The notes beneath the pieces were generated by a model. That model was given only the letters and a program-made list of their open reading frames with translations. It made no database searches and had not been told where the DNA came from. A stretch of DNA of 64,000 nucleotides from Ferruginibacter sp. (GTDB taxonomy: Bacteria > Bacteroidota > Bacteroidia > Chitinophagales > Chitinophagaceae): assembly GCA_014379625.1 (NCBI GenBank), contig JACMLJ010000045.1, positions 124,001 to 188,000 of the forward strand, written 5' to 3'. Shown piece after piece: positions 38,326 through 47,646 of this stretch. The translations under genes were made by a program, and so were the position numbers. Within the stretch, counting starts at the first letter, position 1. Each line of letters begins with the position of its first letter.

Positions 38326-39069
38326 TTAAAAATACCCCCCCTTCTCAGTTATTTCATGAACAGATTGTCCTTCTTTTACCCAACCAAATATCTTTTTTTC
38401 GTTCTCCTTTATTTCTTCGGCCCGCAGCAAAACTTCGTAAGCAATATCACGGGGCACTACCAATACCCCATCTATATCTCCAAGCACAATATCATCGGGT
38501 TTGATAACCGTATTCCCAATTTGAATGGGTATCTGGTAATGTGTAATCAGGCACCTGCCCAGGCTCCCGTTGGATACCCTGTATTTATAGAATACAGGAA
38601 AATCAGCTTCTAAAATCTGGTGGGTATCCCTGATACCACCATCGATGCAGGCGGCTTTTACTTTTTTGCCTTTGGCAGTAGCGGTCATTACACCTCCCCA
38701 TAAAGTTGCCTTTTCATCCCCGGTGGTATCCCATAGTACAAAAGCATCCTCTCCCAATTCATCCAGCATCTGTGTACGAAATTCCATTTCACCGCTTATT
38801 AACACATTGGGGGCGCTTTTAACCGTAAAAGCAAAACCTGCTACCGTTCTGTATTCCCTTAACGGAAGGATATGACCGGGTAATGCCTGGTCAAGTAAAC
38901 AAAACTCGCGTAATACATCGTTTACAGCACCAGTATATAATTGCTCAAAACGGAACAATAATTCCTTTTCATCAATCGGTAAAACAACGGTTGTTTTCAT
39001 TTCCCTTGTTTCGATCAACTTCTCAAGGTTCATCATACCCACTTCTTTTTTGTACTGATCTACGCTCAT
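38326..39069 (-). CDS. RraA-family protein (HMG aldolase-like)
   Basis: This 247-residue soluble protein has the RraA / 4-hydroxy-4-methyl-2-oxoglutarate aldolase pattern: TGAVNDVLREF near 47, VAGFAFTVKSAPN near 76, LWGGVMTATAKGKKVKAACIDGGIRDT near 122 (Gly-rich loop and the R-D pair of the metal site), and PDDIVLGDIDGVLVVPRDIA near 191. Family members include RNase E inhibitors and class II pyruvate aldolases, and many sit in sugar-acid operons. Here it lies between the SDR reductase (50 bases) and uxuA (after the palindrome array), which favours a metabolic aldolase or decarboxylase role over an RNase role. The substrate is unknown. Confidence 0.85.
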   Translation of the reverse strand: MSVDQYKKEVGMMNLEKLIETREMKTTVVLPIDEKELLFRFEQLYTGAVNDVLREFCLLDQALPGHILPLREYRTVAGFAFTVKSAPNVLISGEMEFRTQMLDELGEDAFVLWDTTGDEKATLWGGVMTATAKGKKVKAACIDGGIRDTHQILEADFPVFYKYRVSNGSLGRCLITHYQIPIQIGNTVIKPDDIVLGDIDGVLVVPRDIAYEVLLRAEEIKENEKKIFGWVKEGQSVHEITEKGGYF

Positions 39070-39119
39070 GGTTGTAAATTTTATTGTTATGAATTAAAAT
39101 AATATTCTGTTTACTTTTC

Positions 39120-39965
39120 TTAAATACCCGCGTTTGCAAGAAAGCCGCCATCAACTGGCACTACTATTCCGGTTACAAAACCCGCTGAGGCATCGTCAAT
39201 CAGCCAGTTGAGGCAACCGATTAATTCCGGGGCCACGCCAAAATGCTTCATCGGTGTTTGCCGGATAATACCAGCGCCACGATCGGTATAACCGCCATCC
39301 TCAGTCATCAAAAGCTTCTGGCTCCTGTCATTTAGAAAAAATCCCGGTGCGATCGCATTTACCCGAATGTTTGCAGGTGCCAGGTAGGCGGCTAACCATT
39401 GTGTAAAATTTGCAATTCCGGCCTTTGCCATCGCATAGGCAGCAACCCTTGATAACGGGCGGTAACTATTTAAAGAAGCTATATTAACGATACTGCCGCC
39501 CCCATTCTCAGCCATGTCCTTTCCAAAAACCTGGCAGGGTATCACCGTACCCATTGTGTTAACTTCAATCACATTTTTAAACAGCGGCATATCTAAGTTA
39601 AAAAAACCCCGGAAACCTTCGGACGGTTCCTCCAGTTCTTTGGGATCAAACTCATTGATGGTAGCAACTGCCTGTGTTTGGTTGCCCCCCGCACCATTGA
39701 TGAGTATATTGCAAAAGCCCAGTTCCTTTACAATGATATTGCGGGCTTTTTCTACGGCTTCCAGGTTGGCAACATCTGCACTTACCGAAATAGCAGTACC
39801 GCCCGCTGATTTAATTTGATGTTCTACTATTTTTAATTTTTCAATATCCCTGCCTAAGAGGGCTACCTTCATGCCCTGCCCGGCGAGTGACCTTGCCATT
39901 TCGGAACACAATGTTCCCCCTGCCCCGGTTATTACTGCAATTTTTTCCTGTTTGTTGGATACCAT
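39120..39965 (-). CDS. SDR oxidoreductase, probable fructuronate reductase
   Basis: This 281-residue short-chain dehydrogenase has the NAD(P) motif TGAGGTLCSEMARSLAGQG near 14, the NAG-like ILINGAGGN near 88, the catalytic serine region IVNIASLNSYRPLSRVAAYAMAKAGIANF near 157 (S, Y and K of the SDR triad), and the C-terminal VVPVDGG. Its position between uxaC (3 bases upstream) and the RraA/uxuA genes makes D-fructuronate to D-mannonate reduction the most likely reaction. Many Bacteroidota use an SDR here in place of the polyol-dehydrogenase-type UxuB. The residues after GGNQTQAVATINEFDPKELEEPS form an insertion seen in this subgroup. Assignment rests on context. Confidence 0.85.
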   Translation of the reverse strand: MVSNKQEKIAVITGAGGTLCSEMARSLAGQGMKVALLGRDIEKLKIVEHQIKSAGGTAISVSADVANLEAVEKARNIIVKELGFCNILINGAGGNQTQAVATINEFDPKELEEPSEGFRGFFNLDMPLFKNVIEVNTMGTVIPCQVFGKDMAENGGGSIVNIASLNSYRPLSRVAAYAMAKAGIANFTQWLAAYLAPANIRVNAIAPGFFLNDRSQKLLMTEDGGYTDRGAGIIRQTPMKHFGVAPELIGCLNWLIDDASAGFVTGIVVPVDGGFLANAGI

Positions 39966-39968
39966 GTT

Positions 39969-41372
39969 TTACCTGTTAAATATAAAATGTAAACTGTTGT
40001 TATAGGAAATATCTTTTACCAACTGGCTGATCAATTCTGTATCATTTGGCAGTTCCCCCTCCCTTACCCAACCGCCAATGAGATTGCACAATACACGCCG
40101 GAAATATTCATGGCGCGAAAATGAAAGTACGCTCCTGGAATCAGTTGTCATACCAATAAAATGACTAAGTAAGCCATAAGCAGACAAGGATAATAATTGC
40201 TGACGGATTCCTTCGTAATGATCATTGTACCACCATGCTGGTCCAAACTGTATTTTACCGACTACCCCATCCTGCGCAAAAGACCCGGTTAATGTTGCAA
40301 ATGCAGCATTGTCTGCTGGGTTTAAAGTGTATAGAATGGTTTTTGGCAGGTTATCGCTCTTCTCAAGCGAGTCTAACAAAAGGCATAAAGCATTGATATC
40401 ACAGGCCATTCCAATGGTGGCGTATCCTCCCGCCGGACCTGCCAGCATTCTTAAACGGGTACTTGTAAAACGTTGTGCCCCGATATGCAATTGCATTACC
40501 CATCCCCGTTTACTATACTCCCTGCCAAGAAAAACGAGCAGGTAAGATTTTAAATTCACCAGCCCTGTTTCATTTAAAACTGCACCCTTTAAAATCTCGG
40601 TGAATAGCGGATCCGCCACTGATAAAATTGTCGGGATAAAAGCAAACCCTGCATCTAAGGAAGTATCAGATAACCTGCAGCCCGCCTGGTCAAAATAATC
40701 GAGTTTTTTAATGATCGCCTGCTGGTAATCCTCCAGTGAATTGATGGGATGACCTGCCTGTTCAGTCAATTTATTTAACCAGGTAAAAAATGAAGTATTA
40801 TTAAAGGCAATAATGGTATCTGCCCTTAAAGTTGGCAGTACAGTTAATCCATCATTTTTTTCTGTTGCTGCCTGGTGATGGGTAAGATCGTCTAACAGGT
40901 CATCAGAGGTACACACAATTTCAGCCTTCCACTTCCGTAAAATATCAACCGCGCCAAACCCATTTTGATTTAGCTGCGCATTGCAGGTATCCCAGGTAGC
41001 TGCCGCATTTTTTTGAGACAGTATTTCATCAATTCCAAAAATACGTTTCAGTTCAAGGCAGGTCCAGTGATACAATGGGTTGCCGACAGTTTTAGGGAAA
41101 GTGTTCACCCAGTTAAGGTATTTTTCTTTACGGGTAGCGCTTCCTGTTATGCCTGCTTCAGCTATGCCATTTATGCGCATAGCCCTGTGTTTATAAGGGT
41201 CTTCTGTTACCCATAGTGCGGCCAGGTCATCAAACTGTTTGTTGATAGCCAGGTGCTGCGGGTTGATATGGTTATGATAATCAATTACCGGTAAATCCTT
41301 AGCTACCGTATGAAACAGCATTGCCGCAGTTTCATTCTGCAATAGAAAATTATCATCCATGAATGGTTTCAT
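39969..41372 (-). CDS. uxaC: Glucuronate isomerase
   Basis: This enzyme interconverts D-glucuronate with D-fructuronate, and D-galacturonate with D-tagaturonate (EC 5.3.1.12). Its 467 residues match the family length. Motifs include LPVIDYHNHINPQHLA near 28 (the HxH metal ligands), the EDPYKHRAMRINGI region near 57, GNPLYHWTCLELKRIFGI near 97, WVMQLHIGAQR near 291, and FIGMTTDSRSVLSFSRHEYFRRVLCNLIG near 405. It starts 20 bases inside the end of the transporter gene, an overlap that supports translational coupling. It is followed 3 bases later by the SDR gene. Galacturonate from the pectin PUL could also enter here. Confidence 0.95.
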   Translation of the reverse strand: MKPFMDDNFLLQNETAAMLFHTVAKDLPVIDYHNHINPQHLAINKQFDDLAALWVTEDPYKHRAMRINGIAEAGITGSATRKEKYLNWVNTFPKTVGNPLYHWTCLELKRIFGIDEILSQKNAAATWDTCNAQLNQNGFGAVDILRKWKAEIVCTSDDLLDDLTHHQAATEKNDGLTVLPTLRADTIIAFNNTSFFTWLNKLTEQAGHPINSLEDYQQAIIKKLDYFDQAGCRLSDTSLDAGFAFIPTILSVADPLFTEILKGAVLNETGLVNLKSYLLVFLGREYSKRGWVMQLHIGAQRFTSTRLRMLAGPAGGYATIGMACDINALCLLLDSLEKSDNLPKTILYTLNPADNAAFATLTGSFAQDGVVGKIQFGPAWWYNDHYEGIRQQLLSLSAYGLLSHFIGMTTDSRSVLSFSRHEYFRRVLCNLIGGWVREGELPNDTELISQLVKDISYNNSLHFIFNR

Positions 41373-43086
41373 TCAGCGGCGTTTTATCAGGGTTATTGAT
41401 TTTATTTAAAGTTCCCGGTTCAGCGTCAATTTTTGCCGGCTTATTGTTGATCATCCACATCACACCTGCTAATACCAGGCAAATAATTCCGGCTACAAAG
41501 GATGAAATACCACTTGCATTGCTAAGAGAAGGAATACTCATCCCCATAAAAAGAATACCGGTAACCAACAAGGCAACCGCATATAATTTATTCATTGACC
41601 GCTGAAAATCATAATTCACAACAGGCTTATCTTCTTCCAGTATGGGCGTCCTCAGTTTGGTGAAAAAATTACTAACCCTTGCCGCATAAGCCGCACTGGT
41701 ATTTTTAACCAGCCCCGAAGCAAGAAAAATAATGATGCAAACCACGATCTCGATCAGCGTACCTAACTCCCAGCTTATTTGCTTATTGAAATGTAAAACC
41801 AAACCGGTTATGATCCCAATAACCACCGTAGCCAATGCCCCCCAGGGCTGTGGTTTTTTTAATATGATGCCCAGTACCAGCGGGATAGTCATTGGAATTG
41901 CAAACAAACCGGTGAATAGTTTATTGGCTTCAAAAGCGCCGCCAAAACCACCAACATACAATGAGCCAACAGTAATCATAGCCCCCAGGAATAAGGTCAT
42001 CAACCGGCCCACCCATAGCAGTTCTTTCTCTTTTGCGTTCTTCTTGAATAAACGCTGGTAAATATCCTTGGTAAGCACTCCTGCCGTAACATTATATTCG
42101 CCACTTAATACACTCATGGTTGCCGCAAACATTGCTGCTACCATCAAACCCATAATCCCTTCGGGCAACAGTTGTAAGCTTACACTCACATAAGCCATTT
42201 CGGGGTTAGACAAATTGGGCAATATTGCTTTGGCCGCAATGGAAGGGAAAAGAAAAATGACCGGGAAAATAAAAAAAAGTGCGGCGCTTAACAGGCCTTG
42301 CTTTTTACCCGCTTTTTCATCCCGCACGCTATAAAAGCGCTGGATGAATGTCCAGTTACCGCTGTATTTTATTAAGATCATTACGTAATACACCATGATG
42401 TACAATGGCATTCCTTTAGACCCGTTGTTCCAGGTAAAATGATCGGGGATAGTCTTTACTAAATTTTGAAGCCCACCCGCCGCGGTAATCGTGAGTGGAA
42501 CAAGGATCAGGGTAGCAACTATCAAAATTACAAACTGCACCACATCGGTAATTACCACCGCCCACAACCCTCCTGCGATGGTATAAACCGCTACTATTAA
42601 ACCACAAATAAGAATCGAATTTTGTAAACTCATCCCTGTTGCGGTATTTAAAAATAAGCCCAGCGCATACAGGCGGATCATGTTATCCAGGATTTTAAAC
42701 CCCACCCCCGACCAGGAAAATATCTGGCGAACTGCAGGACTAAACCTCGTTTCGAGGTACTCCATGGGTGTGCTGATGCCGGCTCTTCTCCAGCGTTTTG
42801 CAAATATCAACGCGCCCACCAATGCAGGTAAAACCGTACTCCAGATCAGCGTGATCGCAATCATCCCGTTACTATATGCTATACCCGCATAGGCCACAAA
42901 AATAAAAGTGCTGAACTTGGTCATGAAATTGCTGATAGCTCCAGATACCCATGGTATTGAATTACCACCTTTAAAATAATCCCCTATATTTTTTACAAAT
43001 TTTCCAAGAAACAATCCTATACCCGCCATTAAGACCATGTAAATAACAATGGCTGTATAATCAAGTGAATGTAACGACTCTTTCAT
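41353..43086 (-). CDS. Sodium:solute symporter, probable uronate transporter
   Basis: This 577-residue inner-membrane protein of the SSS family has about 13-14 hydrophobic segments. The first is YTAIVIYMVLMAGIGLFLG and the next begins near WVSGAISNFMTKFSTFIFVAYAGIAYSNG, a Na+-symporter motif region. GAGL-like VGFKILDNMIRLYALG and FAATMSVLSGEYNVTAG follow. It heads the operon uxaC, SDR, RraA, uxuA and overlaps uxaC by 20 bases, so glucuronate, galacturonate or an oligouronide monomer is the likely cargo. The C-terminal 40 residues are a polar cytoplasmic tail. Regulation through the nearby IclR protein is inferred. Confidence 0.9.
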   Translation of the reverse strand: MKESLHSLDYTAIVIYMVLMAGIGLFLGKFVKNIGDYFKGGNSIPWVSGAISNFMTKFSTFIFVAYAGIAYSNGMIAITLIWSTVLPALVGALIFAKRWRRAGISTPMEYLETRFSPAVRQIFSWSGVGFKILDNMIRLYALGLFLNTATGMSLQNSILICGLIVAVYTIAGGLWAVVITDVVQFVILIVATLILVPLTITAAGGLQNLVKTIPDHFTWNNGSKGMPLYIMVYYVMILIKYSGNWTFIQRFYSVRDEKAGKKQGLLSAALFFIFPVIFLFPSIAAKAILPNLSNPEMAYVSVSLQLLPEGIMGLMVAAMFAATMSVLSGEYNVTAGVLTKDIYQRLFKKNAKEKELLWVGRLMTLFLGAMITVGSLYVGGFGGAFEANKLFTGLFAIPMTIPLVLGIILKKPQPWGALATVVIGIITGLVLHFNKQISWELGTLIEIVVCIIIFLASGLVKNTSAAYAARVSNFFTKLRTPILEEDKPVVNYDFQRSMNKLYAVALLVTGILFMGMSIPSLSNASGISSFVAGIICLVLAGVMWMINNKPAKIDAEPGTLNKINNPDKTPLNETIHG

Positions 43087-43864
43087 TTTTTATATTTTAT
43101 TTTCTACTGATACCTGTCCACGCGGTGAGTTAAATTTCTAAGGCTTTGTAATTGATCCCTCAACTGGTATGGTTTCCGGTGTATAACCGTTATACTCCTT
43201 TACCATTTAATCCCGGAGTTAGATCAATCCACCCTCGCTTTTCATTCCCGAGATTTACCGGCAATACAAGTGATTCTACCATTGTTTTTTTTGAGAAAAC
43301 TGTCAGTAAAATAAAGAAAAATAAAAAAGGAATAAAAAATAATACATAAAAAGAAAGCATGGTATCCGGCATGGTTGCAATCATTTAAAGGTGAAACAGG
43401 TGAAACAATTAGTTCAATATAATTGAATTTATATTTTATAATAATTAAAGTTATATAAAATATTCTATTTTTATTTTTTTTTATTAATCAGGCCTGTTGA
43501 AATGCAGTTTCCCTGCGAAATAAATCTTGCTTTTACCCATGCAGGTATGGCAGCTAAGCAACAGGATTATGGTAAATGAGTAATTATTTGCTTTTACCGT
43601 ATAGCGCATGTAAAAAATCTTTATGGTTTTACTGTGGTGTTTTACAAGTTGTCGGCCGAATCACCCGGGTAAGCCGGTTCTTTATTTTATTTAAGTCCTG
43701 TAATACAATACAAGGGTAATAAACCTGTGCATACAAAAAGAGACTGCATGGCTGCAATCTCTTGTGTTGGTGACCTTGTTGGGAGTAATTGATATAAGTA
43801 AACATAGCATGGGCAAAGCTTTTAAAGGATTGGTGTTGGCTACTACCCGAATGGCGTGCTGTAC
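43087..43864. other. 778-base gap, terminator plus operon leader, no gene
   Basis: The left part must contain the leader of the transporter operon; it is very AT-rich (43400-43490) and no clear -7/-33 pair was found. The right part is the 3' trailer of the metalloprotease gene with the terminator at 43735-43762. No coding remnant was recognised. Confidence 0.5.
43735..43762 (-). terminator. Intrinsic terminator of the M4 protease gene
   Basis: Read on the minus strand, AGAGATTGCA and TGCAGTCTCT form a 10-base stem (one G-T type pair) with a GCCA loop, followed by TTTT. It lies about 100 bases after the protease stop codon, so the transcript would carry a long 3' trailer. Confidence 0.75.
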
Positions 43865-46800
43865 CTACTGCTTTCGTTGCACTCCATATATAATACCGGT
43901 TCCATTTTGATAAACCGTAAGATTAAACCCTGTGCTGACACGTATCTGTCCCCCGTCCTTCACCACGAGTGAACGGCATTTGGCATTGATATCAACCACC
44001 ACCGGGTGTGCAAGCGTGACATTGCTAAGCGAATCGGGCATTTTGTTATTGCTCCAGATCGTCGGGTCGCTCCAGTTTCCGGCCCTGACATTAGCCAATT
44101 GGGTGGCCAGGTTGGTGCGAATAATATCACAACTGCTTCCCAGGCAGGGTGGCGCCCAAAATACAATTCCATTATCGGTGGCAATCAGTAATTTAAAACG
44201 CAGTGTATCGTACGCGATAGCATTAATATTGCTCGACGGAAGGCCATTGGTTTTGGTATATAAATGATAATATTTAGCGCTATCCAGCCTGTTCGTTTCC
44301 CCGATGCCATGATCAAAAAATACGAGTCCTGCCGTTGTACCAATGTAAACATCGCCATAAGGATCCCCGGTGATGGCGTTAGGATTGACCCCGCTGCCAG
44401 CAGGAAATAAAGATGCAAAATTAATATAATGCCAAACCTTATGTTCGTCATAAACCAGCACGGCGCTATTGGCCAACCCAATCCACGCCCTTTTTTTAGC
44501 ATCAAAGAAAATGGACCGGGCGACGAAACCGCTACCGGAGGGAATGATTGCATCGGTATTGTGATCATACGATCGTATAAATGCATTGGTAACGGCATTG
44601 TAAGCCAATATCTTGTTACCGCCATAATTGGCCGGTGCAAATCCCCATACCTGTAATGAATCGCCCCCAACTGTTGTGATCCTGGCAACGCCGCTTCCAA
44701 TATCCAAACTATCACTCACCGGTTGAAATTGTTTATAATTTGAATACAGTCCCTGGCCAAGCATGCCGCTGGTGTTATTACCTCCATTGAGATAGTTTTG
44801 AGTAGCCACCCAAACCTTTGGGTTGTTGCTTACGTCGTTGCGCCTGAAGGTATCCACATAAATGCAAGTGGCATAGCGGGATGGTACCTGTGTTTGCGTA
44901 CTCACGGTGTAAAAATTATTGACCGTTGTATAAGGATTTGTAAAATAGTTAACCCCACCGGCAATATGAGCCAAACCGCCCTGTGTGCCTGATTGCGCTA
45001 TCCAGATGCCGCCTGACTTATCTGCTTTTATACTCTCGATCCTTACATTGTCGATCTCAACCCTTTTTCTCCACGCAGTATCATTGTACTGGTACAAACC
45101 CTGGAACTTTGTGCCTGCCCACACATTTCCTTTGGCGCCTACGCCGATGCTGATGAAGTCATTGGTAGTGAATACAGGCGTATTGCTCATATCATAAGTA
45201 TTGCTATCCACGCCCACAGCTATCCAGGCATTCTTAACAGAATTTACTTCTGCGGATGCTGCCCCAAAGAGCGTGGTGGCTGCATTAACAGAAACCGTTT
45301 TGCAGGTAGCGAAGCTTGAATTCGGGGGCAGGTTGAGTTCAGTGAGGTAGGCAATTCGCTGTGTGGTATTAAAACCAAGACCGGCTACGGTGTAAGGCGT
45401 ATTTTTTGTGTTAATACTACTTTCGCCCTGCGTAATCAGGAAGAACCATTTATTTAATACGTTGCTGTTTGTATGAACCCCACAATCGTCATTATTAGGG
45501 GTGCCGGTACCAACGGGCACCCTGCAGGTTTGGAAGTCGGCAGGAGTCCAGTTGGTACTTTTGAATGTACTTGGATCCTGGTGACTGATCGGGTCTGACA
45601 TATCCCTTAGACCGAATTGGTAATTGATGGTGATTTCCTCACCGATTTTCCAGATAGATTTATTGGTGGCAATGGAAGAATTATTAATGATGCCATAGTT
45701 TTCTATGCAGGCGGCCCATATATCGCTGAAACCCTCATTGAGCGCCCCCGACTCCCAACGATATACCAGGGCAGCGGTGGTTTGGCAAATAGCATGGCCC
45801 AATTCATGGGCGCTAACATCCAGGCTTGACAAAACATTGAATTTCCTGGAATTGTCGCCCGGGGGTAAGGGCTTCCCATTTCTGCCATCCCCGTAGTACA
45901 TAGCAGTTCCATCCCAATAGGCATTGTCCATCGCAACATTATAAGCGAGGTTGCCCTGTTCTACATATTCATTTACATGGATATAGCTTTGTAATGGCCC
46001 AAAGTTATCATCCCAGCCTCTGCGGCCATGAACGGTTATCCAGTAATCACTGATGATCTGCATAGCGAAATGAACATCCAAGGCAGCGTCATCATCATTG
46101 GCATTGGCGTATTCCGCCGCGGTCCAGTTGTTGTCATTGTCGGAGAAATTGGTGATAATATTGCTGGCCAAGCCCTGGTATTGCCTGTTGTAGTTCTGTG
46201 TGGTTATTTCCTGGGCATTCCGGTTTTGGTGCAACCAGTAAGGTTTGCCGGGAACAGTGCCCGAATTATCCGCTATTATTTGTTGGGATCCGTTGTAGTG
46301 TGTAGCGGCGGTTCCAGATACCCCTGAAAAATTGCTTGCACCTTTTTGCTCATTTACGGATTGAGTCAGTAAAAAAGGTTTACCAGCAATGCCGGTTTCA
46401 TTTTTTATTAGTTGTTGGGTTCCATTGTAGTTTGTGGCTGCATGGGAGCTTACACCTGCGTGTTTGATCACTGCGTCATTGAGTACAATCCTGCCGTCCT
46501 GTGCATCTACATAAATATAACTCCTGCCCAATGGCAGGCGTGTGCGGATGTCGAATTTGTAAGCCAGGCAAAGCTCTCCTTCACGAAGATAGGTTTGTAA
46601 AATCACGAGTTCGCCTTTTGGCAGCATCCAATTGGGGTCATTGCCTGTATAACCATCCCACATAAACTCTTTTGCCCCGGTAAAATCCATTGCTTTTTGC
46701 AAGGCTGTCTGTTCACTTAACACGGCATTCGCATTAAAATTGTCGTCAATAGCATAAAACTCCATTTGCATCATCGCTAATTTACCATTGCGGGCAGTGC

Positions 46801-47152
46801 TGCTGATTACTCCATGCTCTACTTTGATCCCCTTGTAATACTGGTGCAGTTTGCTTATGACCAGGTCACCGGTATTGCTGGTTTTGCCTTCAGGCTTTAG
46901 TACGTCCGTTGCTGGCCGCAGACCAAGTTGGCCGGTAAGCCATCCTGCAACCTGGTTCTCCATTAAAGCCGCACCTGGTGAAAAGAGGATGGCGGCCTGT
47001 GTAGCGTTAATCAGGTTGAATTGTGCCCCCTGTGCCTCCACATTATCCTTCATATCCACCCTGGATTTCATCTTTAACAGGGAGGGTTGCGCAAAAACGC
47101 AGGGAGTAACCAGCAAAAAGAGAGCGGATAGCAGGCTATGGAACTTTTTCAT
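43865..47152 (-). CDS. M4 (thermolysin-like) metalloprotease fused to a propeller
   Basis: The ATG at 47150-47152 gives 1095 residues with a clear signal peptide (MKKFHSLLSALFLLVTPCVF); a longer in-frame opening further upstream does not look coding. After an FTP/PepSY propeptide (to about 235), two linker repeats (NYNGTQQLI near 241, HYNGSQQII near 285) precede the peptidase. Zinc-site residues are H449-E450-L-G-H453 in VSAHELGH and E473 in GALNEGFSD; the transition-state histidine is H560 in VHTNSN. From about 650 the chain becomes a beta-propeller of two-component-regulator type (IWIAQSGTQGGLAHI, KVWVATQNYLN, GDVYIGTTAGLVFF, LIATDNGIVFW). It ends in a GNWSDPTIWSNNK beta-domain, with no obvious T9SS tail. 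It is probably exported and self-processing. Confidence 0.9.
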   Translation of the reverse strand: MKKFHSLLSALFLLVTPCVFAQPSLLKMKSRVDMKDNVEAQGAQFNLINATQAAILFSPGAALMENQVAGWLTGQLGLRPATDVLKPEGKTSNTGDLVISKLHQYYKGIKVEHGVISSTARNGKLAMMQMEFYAIDDNFNANAVLSEQTALQKAMDFTGAKEFMWDGYTGNDPNWMLPKGELVILQTYLREGELCLAYKFDIRTRLPLGRSYIYVDAQDGRIVLNDAVIKHAGVSSHAATNYNGTQQLIKNETGIAGKPFLLTQSVNEQKGASNFSGVSGTAATHYNGSQQIIADNSGTVPGKPYWLHQNRNAQEITTQNYNRQYQGLASNIITNFSDNDNNWTAAEYANANDDDAALDVHFAMQIISDYWITVHGRRGWDDNFGPLQSYIHVNEYVEQGNLAYNVAMDNAYWDGTAMYYGDGRNGKPLPPGDNSRKFNVLSSLDVSAHELGHAICQTTAALVYRWESGALNEGFSDIWAACIENYGIINNSSIATNKSIWKIGEEITINYQFGLRDMSDPISHQDPSTFKSTNWTPADFQTCRVPVGTGTPNNDDCGVHTNSNVLNKWFFLITQGESSINTKNTPYTVAGLGFNTTQRIAYLTELNLPPNSSFATCKTVSVNAATTLFGAASAEVNSVKNAWIAVGVDSNTYDMSNTPVFTTNDFISIGVGAKGNVWAGTKFQGLYQYNDTAWRKRVEIDNVRIESIKADKSGGIWIAQSGTQGGLAHIAGGVNYFTNPYTTVNNFYTVSTQTQVPSRYATCIYVDTFRRNDVSNNPKVWVATQNYLNGGNNTSGMLGQGLYSNYKQFQPVSDSLDIGSGVARITTVGGDSLQVWGFAPANYGGNKILAYNAVTNAFIRSYDHNTDAIIPSGSGFVARSIFFDAKKRAWIGLANSAVLVYDEHKVWHYINFASLFPAGSGVNPNAITGDPYGDVYIGTTAGLVFFDHGIGETNRLDSAKYYHLYTKTNGLPSSNINAIAYDTLRFKLLIATDNGIVFWAPPCLGSSCDIIRTNLATQLANVRAGNWSDPTIWSNNKMPDSLSNVTLAHPVVVDINAKCRSLVVKDGGQIRVSTGFNLTVYQNGTGIIYGVQRKQ

Positions 47153-47646
47153 CAAAAAATATTTTAGTATCGGTTCACAATCAATTATTAGCAGGCACTC
47201 AAAATGAATATGCTTTTTCCCGGAAGTATGGATTGACGAAAAATATCCTATTGGTATATCGATATTGAATCGAAAATAGCTACAAAAAGGAAGAAAGTAA
47301 ATACTCAATTTTAGGTAGCGGGCCAGGGCATAACATAAATAAGTGGTCAATCAGCTCCGGGGCCAATCCCGGTTTTACGGGTTGCCTCCAATAAAGCTTC
47401 CTGTTTTTCTACTTTTTTAATGGGCAATTTATTCCATCACCACTTAAATGATCGGAAAAAATTATCTGCTAAAGATTAAAATAAGGAACAAAAATGCAAA
47501 ACGGGCATTAGCAGGTTTATATAGTACTAATTTATCCTTTACTATGTATAATTTATAATAAGGACCAGCCATTTTATTTCGTTGGTAATTTTGTACATAC
47601 TTTTAATACTTTTAATATTTTTAATATTTTTAATAAAATCCTTTAC
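47153..47646. other. 494-base divergent intergenic region
   Basis: It separates the minus-strand protease gene from the plus-strand GH27 operon and must hold both leaders. A TAATTTTG string at 47586-47593 fits the Bacteroidota -7 consensus TAnnTTTG, but no TTG-type -33 box sits at the usual distance, so the promoter call is weak. The right end is the 9-base tandem repeat described separately. Confidence 0.45.
47601..47636 (+). repeat. Four tandem 9-base units in the GH27 leader
   Basis: The unit TTTTAATAC/TTTTAATAT repeats four times without gaps (fourth unit TTTTAATAA) and ends 10 bases before the GH27 start codon, between a possible -7 box and the ATG. Slippage here would change leader length and could alter translation. 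Confidence 0.7.

Noticed and set aside
43739-43803. Possible tRNA near the hairpin at 43.74 kb
   Set aside because: No cloverleaf, anticodon stem or CCA-proximal pairing could be built; the hairpin plus T run fits a terminator.
44185-44715. Minus-strand open frame of 176 codons inside the M4 protease gene
   Set aside because: It is in another frame of a well-supported gene, and its translation lacks any domain pattern.
47577-47593. Bacteroidota promoter before GH27
   Set aside because: A -7-like TAATTTTG is present, but no TTG-type -33 box lies at the usual distance, so it is not listed as a promoter feature.
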